This document shows positions 49,151 to 59,615 of a DNA stretch of 64,000 bases, in pieces. The first letter of the stretch is position 1; each line of letters starts with the position of its first letter. The notes beneath the pieces are model-generated. The model was not told the DNA's origin, made no database searches, and worked only from the letters and a program-made list of their open reading frames with translations. This DNA comes from Lineus longissimus (Eukaryota > Nemertea > Pilidiophora > Heteronemertea > Lineidae), in contig NC_088309.1 in assembly GCF_910592395.1 (NCBI RefSeq), forward strand, positions 17,238,599 through 17,302,598, given 5' to 3'. Both the position numbers and the translations under genes were made by a program.

Positions 49151-50928
49151 TCACCACACTCCTTTACAAACGACACACTTCAAATTTTCCGTTTTCGATT
49201 TCCCCTTCAGTCCGTCACAAACGTAATGCGACCACGTTAGGCACCTTTCGCATTCGATCATTTTTGACCCGTCGTCAATACCGCGACACTTGCAGTGAAG
49301 CGGCTCCTCGTGCGTTCGGAGAGTGGCCGTTCGGAAACTGCATTTCGAAACGAATCGATTGAAGAAGCCTCTCTTTATGCCGTCGGCTGTATCTTTTCTG
49401 ACATCTTCATATGTTAGCGATACTGGGTCCTCCCCATAGGCGATAGAAACTGCGTACGTGATGGCAAATGGCCCACAGTCCTTGCCGTTTTCTTGCTGCT
49501 GAACGTTGGCGAGTTCGAACGACATTTTTTCTTGATCTGATTTTACGAATTTTGCTACGGTTTGCCGCACTTTTGACGCTATCTCGCCCCGGTGTAACGA
49601 ATTGTAGATCGTCACAACGTTGTCCTTGTGGCCGATTGCATTTGAAACCGTAATCCAATGGTTGTTACCAGCATGTACGAATTGAACGAATTTTCCGGAC
49701 GGTTTCGTTGTTTTGACATATGCGTGAAGTTGAGGTACTGTAGATTCAAGGCCCGACATAGTTGGTTCGATCTTCTTAACGAGACGATTTGCTTCTTCCA
49801 TGTGGCGGTCCGTTAACCAGTTGTGTTCGCCTACGTACAACATCGGGTGTTGGTTGGCATCGCTTTGTTGAGATCGACTTGGCTTGGCTCGCTTGCAAGA
49901 TCGGCTTGGGTGGCAGTGACTGGTACACTCTTCATTCTCCCGAAAGCAGGCACATCTTTGTGTATCGCATTTTCCTCTGCAGTTGCATTTCGCTTTGGCC
50001 ATCTTCCTGGGATACGCTGCTCTGGCAGCTGTTCTCAGTGACACGGTGACGTCTAACTTCGGAACAATCATGGACGAGTATGGCATTATGTCATCTCCAC
50101 GATATGATCCAATATTGCCATACTCGTGCAGAGGTGATGACGCTTATCTGACTCTCCCGTAATCTTGGTATTGACGACGGGTAGGCGGCGTGGATTGCTA
50201 CTGGCTCTGTCTAACTTGGGGACTTCGACGGTAACGTGATCTCCGACCTCGAATTCTGCAACCCAAATCCTTTTCCTCTTCTGAAACTTCTCCTTCATCT
50301 TCTCGGCGTTGTCTTGGTAGTTCTTCATTGCTTCGGCGCGGATGCTTGTATGTATGTCGTCGACTAGTTCGCTTCTTGGGCGTGGCACTGGCATAAGGTC
50401 ACTGTCGTCACTGGTTGGAATCGTAGTTTGCTGGCACGGAATGATCTTTCTCGGAGCAGGAATTGGCTTGGAACTGGCAGCATGTTTTCTTGGAGCTGGC
50501 ACGGGCATGGTCACTACTGGTGTCCGCTTGGGCACGGACTCTGGCGATACTGGCTCTTCTTCGTCTCTTTCGTCGGACTTGCTCTCCACCACGTATTCAT
50601 CGATGTCTTCTTCGTCCACTATCTTCACGTTCGCTCCTGGGATGAACGATGACTGTGGCTACTGTCCGAATACAACGGCGTATGGGGTCTGTTTGATTGC
50701 CTCTTGTACTGTAACATTCAACCCATACTGGATTCTCGGTAACCAGGTTGCCCACGGTGTGTTGCCTGCAATCTGCTTCTCGGCCTTCATTGCTGCAATC
50801 CTGTTCTCGAGCGTCTTATTGCCATTCTCAATAAGGCCTTGGCTTTGTGAATGTCGGGGACGTCCTCTCACGAAAATCACATCGCCGCCCCACTGCTCGA
50901 ACAGGGCGTGCAGGAGCTCATTCACCAT
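49151..50928 (-). pseudogene. Ginger-like integrase / CXC / Ulp1 / PHD gene (truncated)
   Basis: Minus strand. 50,928-50,659: the C-terminal half of an integrase core (VNELLHALFEQ, RGRPRHSQSQGLIENGNKTL with the catalytic Glu, then QTPYAVVFGQ); the part with the two Asp residues is missing. 50,628-50,086: a Pro/Arg-rich linker (two VPAPRK/IPAPRK motifs) and an integrase tail domain (FEVGDHVTVEVPKLDR), ending in a frameshift near 50,120. 50,086-49,151: a CXC cluster (CNCRGKCDTQRCACFRENEE), a Ulp1/C48 protease (NNHWITVSN, IYNSL, GKDCGPFA) and a PHD finger (CKCRGIDDGSKMIECERC...CVVCKGVW). The protease has His and Cys, but the usual Asp is Asn in IYNSL. Stops also fall at about 50,658. The order matches Ginger-type transposases. 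Confidence 0.75.
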
Positions 50929-50929
50929 T

Positions 50930-51293
50930 TTCTTTCACACCAAGTTTCCCGTCCTCATTTTCTTTCATTCTGTCCCTTATACAATAAAACATTGCAGAAG
51001 TTGATGTTAATTTTCAGAATTCAAGCCCATGATCCATGCAGAAGATTATTGTTGGAATGGCAACCCATATTTCATATATTTCATCATAATTTATGCAGTT
51101 TGATGTTGCAAATTCTCGGAGAGAACATAAACTCAGTTATATTATTTGCAGGACAACATCTCACATTGGCTCATGCAACACACACACGACCCCAACTCCC
51201 TTGCGCGATCTCGAGATTGCCGCACAATTATAGGATCCTGAGAATGCGCAGCGCAATCTTAAGATAGCGAAGATTGGTAAAATGCGCGGAACA
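50930..51293. mobile_element. TIR end of the TGTTCCGCGC family (copy 2)
   Basis: Matches 11,774-12,124 almost throughout, including ttctttcacaccaagtttcc, catgatcc-tgc-gaagatta and the terminal cttgcgcgatctcgagatt...gcgcggaaca. The match starts where the Ginger-like integrase frame starts, so it is probably that element's own right end after an internal deletion. Confidence 0.8.
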
Positions 51294-51744
51294 TATCCAA
51301 ATATTCTTATGAGTATTCTTATGAGTGAATATATTATGACGATTCTAATTTAATTTGCATAGGTCATGGTCGTCGGTCATGATATGGGTGGCTGTCTCGT
51401 CCAAAATTTTGTGGATATTGGAACAACAATTGACCTGCTACTACAGTTTGAACATCTTTATTGACACCCTTCCCTTGGACTGAGAAATGGGCTACTCATA
51501 CTGTCCTTGAATTCAGAGGTGTCCTCCTAATTCAGTGCCAAAAAGTGTGCATTGTGTCATTCTAGTATTCAAATATTCATGATTCGGAACAAAATTCTAT
51601 TGCTATATTTTATATTATTTCCAACTATAAGCGCCCCATAGATGGGTAGGTAGTGGTGTAGCAAAAATTCAATATTGCCGTCAATAATAATGTAAAAAAA
51701 CCACCACCGAATCGACATGGAATGACTATAAACTCGGATCCAAA

Positions 51745-51872
51745 AAAAGCGCAGATCCTTAAAACGCGCAGGACCGGCCTTGCGCGATCTCGAGATGGCC
51801 GCGCAATCATAGGATCGGTAAAACCTGCAGCGCAATCTTAAGATAGTGCCGATCGGTAATTAGCGCGGAACA
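51745..51872. mobile_element. TIR end of the TGTTCCGCGC family (copy 3)
   Basis: Read inward from 51,872: TGTTCCGCGCTAATTACCGA, then atcttaagattgcgctgc and atctcgagatcgcgcaagg as in the left end at 9840. A shortened second copy of the end (gcgcagatcc...gcgcaggacc) lies at its left side, suggesting a nested or rearranged insertion. Confidence 0.7.
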
Positions 51873-52996
51873 CATGCATTATATATCACCGATATGATAA
51901 TTGCGTAGGCTATTTGAAACTAAGTTCAGATATTATTTTCGATCTTTGAATTGAATTTAGGCGAGTGATTTTTGACACCCGGTCGACATATCAGGACTTG
52001 CAAAATTTATGCGAGATCGCTTGCATCATCGGCACGTTTGAAAACTGAATTTCACAAATTCATCACATACCATATGTATCACCACAAAGGTAACTCTCTA
52101 GACTATTTGAAACCAAGTTCAGATACTTATTTTCACAAAAATTCGAAGCTATGCAAGCGATTTTTGACTGGTAGAGATCGATGGAAACAAATTTCTTGCT
52201 CTAAAATGACATGAGACGAGCACCAACTTTCGCTGATTTGTGCACAAAATTTCCGCAATATTATAAAAAAACTATTGATAAATCTGAATTATATAGACTC
52301 TTCAGTTCCTAAACAAATTTCAGGTACATGGTCATGTTGATTAAAAGAGTATCAACCGATTGAACATGAGAAATTTCACTCACCTTCATTGAAGCAGCGA
52401 CTACCGCCATTTTTAAATGGTGGCATCTCTTCTATCGATCGGCCAATCAGCGGCACTGCTTGCAAAAAAGTTGAGCCACCGCCAAATTTGAAATCGCCAA
52501 AATTCAGTCAATGTGCCTGCAGCGCCAACTGGCGGTGAAAACTGTATTAATTCCATTAAAAGTAAAAATGAAAAAATATTAAAAAAATTTACAGCCACAT
52601 TTAAAAACAATATTTGCTCTGTGGACCGAGGTAAAAAGGGGAAGAAATCTAAACGCGAAATGGCCTCATTCTCTTAATACAGGTCGGATCGCGCTGATTT
52701 TTCGCTTCTGAGTTCACCTTGGGCAACTCCTAATTAAGCACCGTCAATGAAGTGGCTAGGCCTTCCCGGTCAGAAATGTTCAATTTTGTCCACAGATGGG
52801 TCCCTAGATGGATGGATGGATGGATTGCAGGACGGACACCATTTGAACAGCTATTCTACTAGCTCCGCTGACTTTGTCAGCTGAGCTAAAAAAGTGCTCA
52901 GAAGTCATTATAATGTACATAAAAGTTGTTAGTAATAACATGAACTTCCCAAATAACAAGGTCAGAAAATGTACTTATTGACCTTTGACATACCTT
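51873..52996. other. Non-coding
   Basis: No gene recognised. Contains a short gatg microsatellite (about 52,808-52,826). Confidence 0.4.
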
Positions 52997-53188
52997 TTAA
53001 CCCTTTTTGACCTTGATTCTTGAGAAATCGTATAAATTCGTATGATAAAGTTCTGTAAATGATTGTAATCCTTCTGAATTGAAAGTTTTCACTTGTAACT
53101 TGCAAATTGAACTTGTAGTAACTTGAAAAGAACAATAACTGTCAAAATATGTACATTCCTCAGTGTTCTGTCAATAAACCTTTATGAT

Positions 53189-55137
53189 CTACTGACCGTC
53201 ATTCGCAAGTCTTTGTCTCATTTCTCTCCCTGCCCTCTTGTAGTCATCTATTGTGTGATATATCTCAAAGCACCGAGGCCAGCACATGGCCTGGTCACAT
53301 TCCCTGCACCCATGACTGGTTTGGACTCTCTTGATATTTCTATCGCTACACACTACACAGTCAGGGTTGAAACCCTTCTTGGGTGCCCTTCCAAAGTGCC
53401 GTTCAGTCAACCGAGCTGGGGTTGGATTCTGAGAACGCTGACCAGGCCTCTTTCTAGAGGACTGGGTTCCATCTAACAGGCCATCTATGACATCATATCT
53501 GAATTCCTTTGAAGTCTTGTTTGAATCAGGATTTACAGTTTTGTAAAGGATGAATCCATTGACAAGCGCAATTTCCCTAACCCTGTGATAGAGCGGCATG
53601 TACCATTTTTGGCTTTTATGCTGGTACTCGTACGATTGGAGTAACTGATCAAAAGTGTCAACCCCTCCTATGTATGCATTGCATTTAGAAATCACAGTTG
53701 GTTTATCCACATTTCTGATTCCATTTGGAGCATTTCTGTCCCTTATCTCCTTCTGAACTACTCCCTCTTCATGTACAGATGATAAAACCTTGACACGCTT
53801 CACATCATGCCAGTTAACTGCCATTAGATTTCCCGATTGTTTGAACACTGGGGGGTCCCCACGTCGTAGTCTGATTTCCTGAAATCCTGGAGGCATACCA
53901 ACCCTCTGTGGCCTGACAGTACCACAACAACCAGTTCCATCATCTTCCATATCCAATAGAAGTTTTGGTGAAGTAAAAAAGTTATCCATATAGATATGGT
54001 GTCCCTTGTTCATGAAATCACTTGATATAGTGCGCACCACATCATAGCCAAGACCATAGTCACCAGGAATCTCCCGCCCACCGGTGTACACTGACCAGTT
54101 CAAACAGTATCCTGTTCCACTCTCACACAGAGCCCAGACTTTGAGTCCATATTTTACAGGCTTCTTTGGCATATACTGCCGAAAAAAAAATCTCCCTTTG
54201 AATTTCACCATGCTCTCATCCACACTTAATTCTCTCCGCGGCATATAGTACTGGCGATAGGTTGTGACACAAATGTCTAACAGGGGCCTTACTTTGAAAA
54301 GGGGGTCATAGCCATCCTCTCCCTGGGGTATACGATTCGTGTTATCATTGAAATGGAGGAAACTACTAATGAGCTGGAATCGATTGCGTGACATGTACTG
54401 CGCGAAACCTGAGGTTCCAATAAGAAAATGTCCTTCAAGGTAATCAGTAATTTCTGGCTTCCAACAAAGTCCCATACCAATATGCATTGCAGTGAATATC
54501 TTTATGTCATCCAGTGTTACATCATTCCAGTCGAGGTAACAAGACTTAGGGAGCAGCTATGACGGGTCATCGAAGAAATCAAGGGCATACCGGTTTGTCT
54601 CTTCAACCAATAGATCAAAAAGAGCCTGAGGGTAAATCTTCATAAAAAATGCAAGAGGTTTATCATTATTCATGTCAAATATAGCTCCTGGTCTCTCTGC
54701 ATATTGGGGGCACCACACGTAGATTTCGTGCGTTACGTCCGGCTTGCATGGCTGGCTGTACAGCATTTCCACGGGCAGCTCCACCCCTGCCCCTGCCCCT
54801 ACCCCTACCCCTGCCCCTACCCCTGCCCCTGCCTCGACCTCTACCTACAGCAGCCCCAGCCATAGCTTGTGGGGCATCATCCTGTCCACTGTCTGTTGAT
54901 TGTTCATCATCAGAAACATTCATAGGCACAGGGCTTGGAGGGCCACCCTCATTCTCAGATTCAGACCCCTGTTCAGACCCATTACCACCACCCTGTACAT
55001 TATCATTATGTACATGATCTATATAGTCTTAATCATCATCAGAGTCCTCCCGAGATTCATTCATTTCATCCTCCTAATCGCTATCGGCAAACAAGCCTAC
55101 CACTTCATCAACAGTCATTCGTTTCTTAGACGCCATT
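53189..55137 (-). pseudogene. piggyBac transposase
   Basis: Minus strand, start near 55,137 (MASKKRMTVDEVVGLFADSD) with stop codons soon after and an acidic region. An Arg-Gly run (54,843-54,778) and a frame change near 54,780 follow. The catalytic domain is open in two blocks separated by one TAG near 54,557: the N part (KIYPQALFDLLVEETNRY) and 54,487-53,189. The three catalytic Asp residues of piggyBac are readable in SVDESMVKFKGR, IYMDNFFTS and GGVDTFDQL. The C-terminal Cys-rich domain is complete (CVVCSDRN, HGCRECDQAMCWPRC). In the family the enzyme cuts and pastes at TTAA. Few lesions in the catalytic part imply fairly recent decay. Confidence 0.9.
54778..54843. repeat. 6-bp tandem repeat in transposase gene
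   Basis: About eleven copies of cccctg/ccccta. On the minus strand it encodes Gly-Arg repeats. Length change here probably caused the frame change between the acidic N-terminal part and the catalytic part of the piggyBac gene. Confidence 0.9.
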
Positions 55138-55544
55138 TTGTGGTCTTGAAACAAAAGAAATTACCACTTTTCAATCAAAAAAATCCGCAAAAACTTCTAC
55201 AGAAACATCCATTTCTTGTACACAAAAAATGTGGCCTTGACCTTCAGTTACACATTGGAAACGCAGTCGGATCGATTGGTGAGACATCTCGTGGTGGTTA
55301 ATGGAATTGAAATCATGACATGGCTTTGTCGAATGGATCCGCCTACGGCAGTCCCCTTAGAGGGCGAATGAATGCGCCTACGGCAGTGAAAGGGTTAACT
55401 CGACACATTTTCGGCATTCTTTCAACTCTGCGATTCTTCCATCATGCTTTTTCACCCTATCTTGTAGGTTATTCAGACTACGGCCGAATTCACCAATGTC
55501 ATATCTCGACGCCATAATGTCCTTCTGCACATTCTGGATCGAAG

Positions 55545-56500
55545 TTACAAAGAGTCACACGACTCTTCCAGATGAACAACTCTGGGAGTGATGGGGTCTG
55601 TGTGGCCATGAACTGTCACATCCCGGAATGACCTCCGAAACACTGGCGGAGAGTGGTGCTTTGCGTCTGCAGTCAAGGTTCTTTTCACGACAGGGGTGCT
55701 GGTAGGCATATTAGTGTCAAGGTTTGGAAGCAATGGGCTGGGTGGAGACGATTCAATGACACCACTGCTGCTAGAACTAGTGGGACTTACAACAGATTTC
55801 GCATGTTTTGACACCACGTTTTCGATGTCATTGTCTGCAGGGGCGCTGTTCACAGATGCATCAATGTGACGAGGAGCTATCTACACTATCATTATCTACA
55901 CTGTTTACTGATGCGTTAATAGCGATACTGCCAGCTTGTGAAACAACGTGTTCGGAGCCATCGTCACAATCATCATTGAGCGTCACCTTGGTTTTGCGTT
56001 GGGACTGCATGTTTACAGGGGGGGGGGGGCACATGGGAAATCCGATCGGATGGTACCAAGTTCATATAATGATCACAGATTTGTTTCAAGATGACAAATT
56101 CCTGATTTGCCCACTCCCTGTTGCAATTACCTTGAACTGTAATCATGTATGTTGTGACAAAAATGTTCACAGCAAAAAGAAGGCCCTCACTGCTCGTGGT
56201 CTGCCGGAGAGAATCCGTATCTTTGAAATGTATTACTGCCAATTTGCCCTCATGAACGTCCGTTGACAATGTAAAACTGTCCTTTAAATCACCATACCTA
56301 TGGCCAATGGCCAGTAACCAAGGCACAACTCGCTTTCGCTCACAACGGAAGGCTACTTGCTTGGCATTCTTGTTGTAAAGGTCCAGATCGATTTTTTCCA
56401 CTCTCGATTTCGACGCCTTTGTTTTCGATGCAGCAGCTTTAGCAGGAACCACTACTTCGGACAGTAACAGGCATTCCTCTGCCGACAAACTTTGGGGCAA
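55545..56500 (-). CDS. Hypothetical protein, two frames
   Basis: Frames 56,500-55,973 (175 residues) and 55,853-55,545 (102 residues) on the minus strand. The first has a Lys-rich start (PAKAAASKTKASKSR) and then a folded-looking segment, AIGHRYGDLKDSFTLSTD and HFKDTDSLRQTT, ending NIFVTTYMITVQGNCNREWA and an aromatic helix. The motif TYMITVQGN resembles an N-terminal ORF segment seen in some invertebrate retroelement proteins; this is a weak impression. The second frame is Ser/Pro-rich and disordered. They may be one gene broken by the g-homopolymer at about 56,020. It lies directly beside the piggyBac end. Confidence 0.35.
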
Positions 56501-56944
56501 ATTGGAATCCTTGGCATTTGCACTGTCCCGTCAAGCATCGAAACGCAATTTCGTCGGTCCATTGGGCTGATACGAACGATCACTGGAACTAACCGCTGCC
56601 GCCGCCATCTTTGTTTACATCCGATCGGTACAAAATCTGCCGGTTGTTTACTTGCAAAATTCCGGACATACGAATGAAGAAAGGTCTACATGAGGCATTC
56701 GCCGTGTGCTGAAACAGTTCATGAAAAGAATAGATCACCGCATTTTCCTCCTGACCCCCAATAGCTGAACTTATTGAAGAAAATACATTGACCAGGACCA
56801 AGTATCTGATTTATAGTAGGGGCCTATATGTAGACTAAGAGAGTCCTATTTCAACCTAGCTAGCACAAGTATAGAGTGCATGATTATACGAGTCCATTAG
56901 AGATGAAGTCTCTTGTATCAATGAGAATACAGAATCTGAATGAA

Positions 56945-57730
56945 TTAATCGTCTTGATTGTTCAAAACATTTGCCCATTTGTTGATTTTGGTGCGGGCAA
57001 TTTTGCTAACATTGCGGGTTGGCGGCCGGTTAACAGTAGCAATAGGCTTCACTTGTGGTTGCGTTGTGTTTGGGTTTTCATTGTCTTTCTGAGTGTCTTC
57101 AGCGGTGACTTCTAACGGATAGAGGCGCGCGATTGGCCGATTGGTGACACCTGATGCGGTTTTAATCTGTGCCGCGCGTGCGATCCCATCCTGACCATAG
57201 ATCAAACTTTCTATTTTCGCCATCTTCCAATTCACCCTTTTCGTCTCGTCGCTATGAACCAAAACAATGTCTCCAACCTTTGCGCGGGTTTCGAGATGAC
57301 CACGTTTGGATCGAATGTGTCGTTCTCTGAGCGCGGGTATATACTCCGTGGACCACTTTTGCCAAAAGTGATCGAGTAGTGACGAAAGTCTTTTCGCGCG
57401 TTTAGTGAGACTGCTTGTGTCCATGAAGTTCCGGTCTGCTATTTCATCGAGGTCGACAGCTTCATGCGGTAATCCCGTGATTTGTCTTCCATTGAGGAGG
57501 TGTGCTGGGGTCAGCGGGGCGGGGGTATCCGTTTCTCCGATGCATGTGAGCGGGCGATCGTTTAGGATTGCTTCTACTTCAGTTAACAGGGTGGTCAACT
57601 CGTCTAGCGTTACTCGGGCTCTTCGCAGTGTCTTGATAATTGCTGTCTTCGTCATGCCGATCATACGTTCGAACAATCCTCCCCACCAGTGAGCGCGTTT
57701 CGGTTTGAAGAACCAAGTGCATCGATGATC
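56945..57730 (-). pseudogene. BEL/Pao integrase C-terminal fragment
   Basis: The minus-strand frame begins inside the integrase core (GLFERMIGMTKTAIIK, the segment holding the catalytic Glu) and continues through ILNDRPLTCIGE, LTPAHLLNGRQIT and the DUF5641-type end (AKVGDIVLVHSDETKRVNWK and IARLYPLEV) to a stop at 56,945. Its sequence is clearly different from the BEL element at 35.7-43.4 kb, so it is a second family. Everything upstream of the integrase core is missing. Confidence 0.85.
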
Positions 57731-57732
57731 AA

Positions 57733-57946
57733 TGTAATAAACACACCGGAACTGACCTGGAACTCTTCAATATGCTCCTAGCTCCAAACAGTCCTCGTTC
57801 CAGAAGTGTCCGGATAGCCAAAAGTCTATAATCTCGATAATCTTGCTGAGTCGTCTCAAAGCGTGTTGTAGGTTTAGTCGTCGTCGTCGTTCTCTCTTTT
57901 TTCCGTTCCACCAGGTGGCAGCAGCTCCTTGCTGCTGATTGTCACA
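57733..57946 (-). repeat. Possible solo or fused LTR
   Basis: A 214-bp segment that starts TGTGACAATC and ends GTTTATTACA on the minus strand, with TATAGACTTTT inside. It touches the BEL integrase fragment directly, as if an internal deletion joined the 5' LTR to the integrase. No second copy is in the window to prove it. Confidence 0.3.
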
Positions 57947-59611
57947 GTATCAACACACAAGCAAGCCTTCCTATGGTGCACCACAATAAATACCTTTCAA
58001 ATATGTCCGCAATCTCACTGTCTGACAATACTTTACGTGTTTTATGATGTTTTTTTCTGGCCTGAATTCCATCCATGCTTTTCTCCTTCAAGGCCATTTT
58101 GTACAACAGATCACATGACACTTGATCCAGGACTGCGATTGGTGAAAGCGGACATAGAACTTTGTGATATGAAATGAACTAAAAATATAAATAAAGTACT
58201 ATGTGTCTTCTGCTATTTTCACCCAGGTGGCGTTCCTGCATTGATTCAAGACCGCAGGACATAGAACCTGCTGACCCTCAGATAGTGTTTATACCAGTAT
58301 CTCACTTTTAGTGAAAAGTGGACATAGAACTGGTTAACCCTCAGCCCACGATATCTTTCCATCTGATATCATCCGATTAAAAACGAAACAAAACTTCGTA
58401 CACATCGTCCTCCACTCCAGGGGATAGTTTGATGAATGCCAGATTTTATTTTCCTGAAATGGAACAGTGCGCATTTAGCGGCATTAGAAAAAGAGGGTAC
58501 ATCGGAGATGGAATGGGAAAACTGTGATAGCGGGGTTAACCTCCCCCCCCCCCCCCCGATATTATTATCACTATCATGACTAAGGGATACTTAAAGGCCA
58601 CATTATTTACCGTATCCAGAGTCCATCAGTTGCCCAATCGATGTCAGAGACTAACGCCAGCGTTAGCAGTATCCTTCTGCAAATTGCATTCTGTATTTAA
58701 TGTCATAGTAGCTAAGTTACTACCAACACCGATTGAGCAACCCTTGGAGTAACCAGACTCTTGATGAAGTTACATTTTGGTAGTAAACTACATGTAGCTT
58801 CTGATACAAGTTTGGTGCTATGTGTCTATAACACACAATTGACTAATTGACACTGTTAGGCCTATAACCTGATGTATGATGATTCTATGATCCTTTTGAG
58901 TTCTTCACAGGCTCTGTTGATGTTCGTTCAGGCCAACCCTACAGCGATGCACTTCATGATCATCAGCATGCTCATTATTATCACACATCATATGCACTTA
59001 TACAGTGATGATCAAAATGTAACCACGACCCCAAAACATGGCAACCCCACAGCGCATACACTGCATGCAGCGCAGGTAGCTAGAGTATCCATATCATCAT
59101 TATCACGGAAGAGGCAAATAGCTCAGTCCTTATACATGTACGAGTTCATATATGTATAGCATAGACAAACCCGCAAAAGACAAAAGCGTGTCTAACTCGT
59201 ATAATAGCCTACCTGTTCTTCACGCTTCTCATCAGCAGTGTATGCTCCTGTAACACGGGAGAACTGCATGACGGTCCTCTCCTCGGGGGTACGGGGCACG
59301 CAAGTCGAGTCTGGGGAATAGGGCCTCGGACAACTATTGGCATGCGACTAGAAAGCTACTCTATGTATAGGAACCGAACAACGGGATAAATTGGAACCAT
59401 CAGATCTATATTTTGCCACCATTCATATTGTACGTACACATAATCGCAACATACATGTAGTACTACATTGGCCTCAGAGCCAAACAAAGGATCTCACAAC
59501 CCACATGTGATGAATATTTTGGGAGCAAATCTCCCTAAAAGTATGACTGATCAGAGGAAAATGATGCTGTGCCAGTGATGCCCAGTGTCTAAATTAGGTT
59601 TATTTTGTTGA
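57947..59611. other. Non-coding
   Basis: No gene recognised. A 15-base C run is at about 58,543-58,557. Open frames here are short and without domains. Confidence 0.4.
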
Positions 59612-59615
59612 TTAA

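Larger units (their letters stand above)
53001..55394 (-). mobile_element. piggyBac transposon, nearly complete
   Basis: Bounded by TTAA at 52,997-53,000 and 55,395-55,398. The right end reads inward CCCTTTCACTGCCGTAGGCG with a repeated subterminal gcctacggcagt; the left end is CCCTTTTTGACC, so only the first six bases pair and the left boundary is less certain. It encodes a transposase on the minus strand. Confidence 0.8.

Noticed and set aside
54675-54929. Gly-Arg-rich RNA-binding protein
   Set aside because: The run comes from a 6-bp tandem repeat inside the decayed piggyBac N-terminal region.
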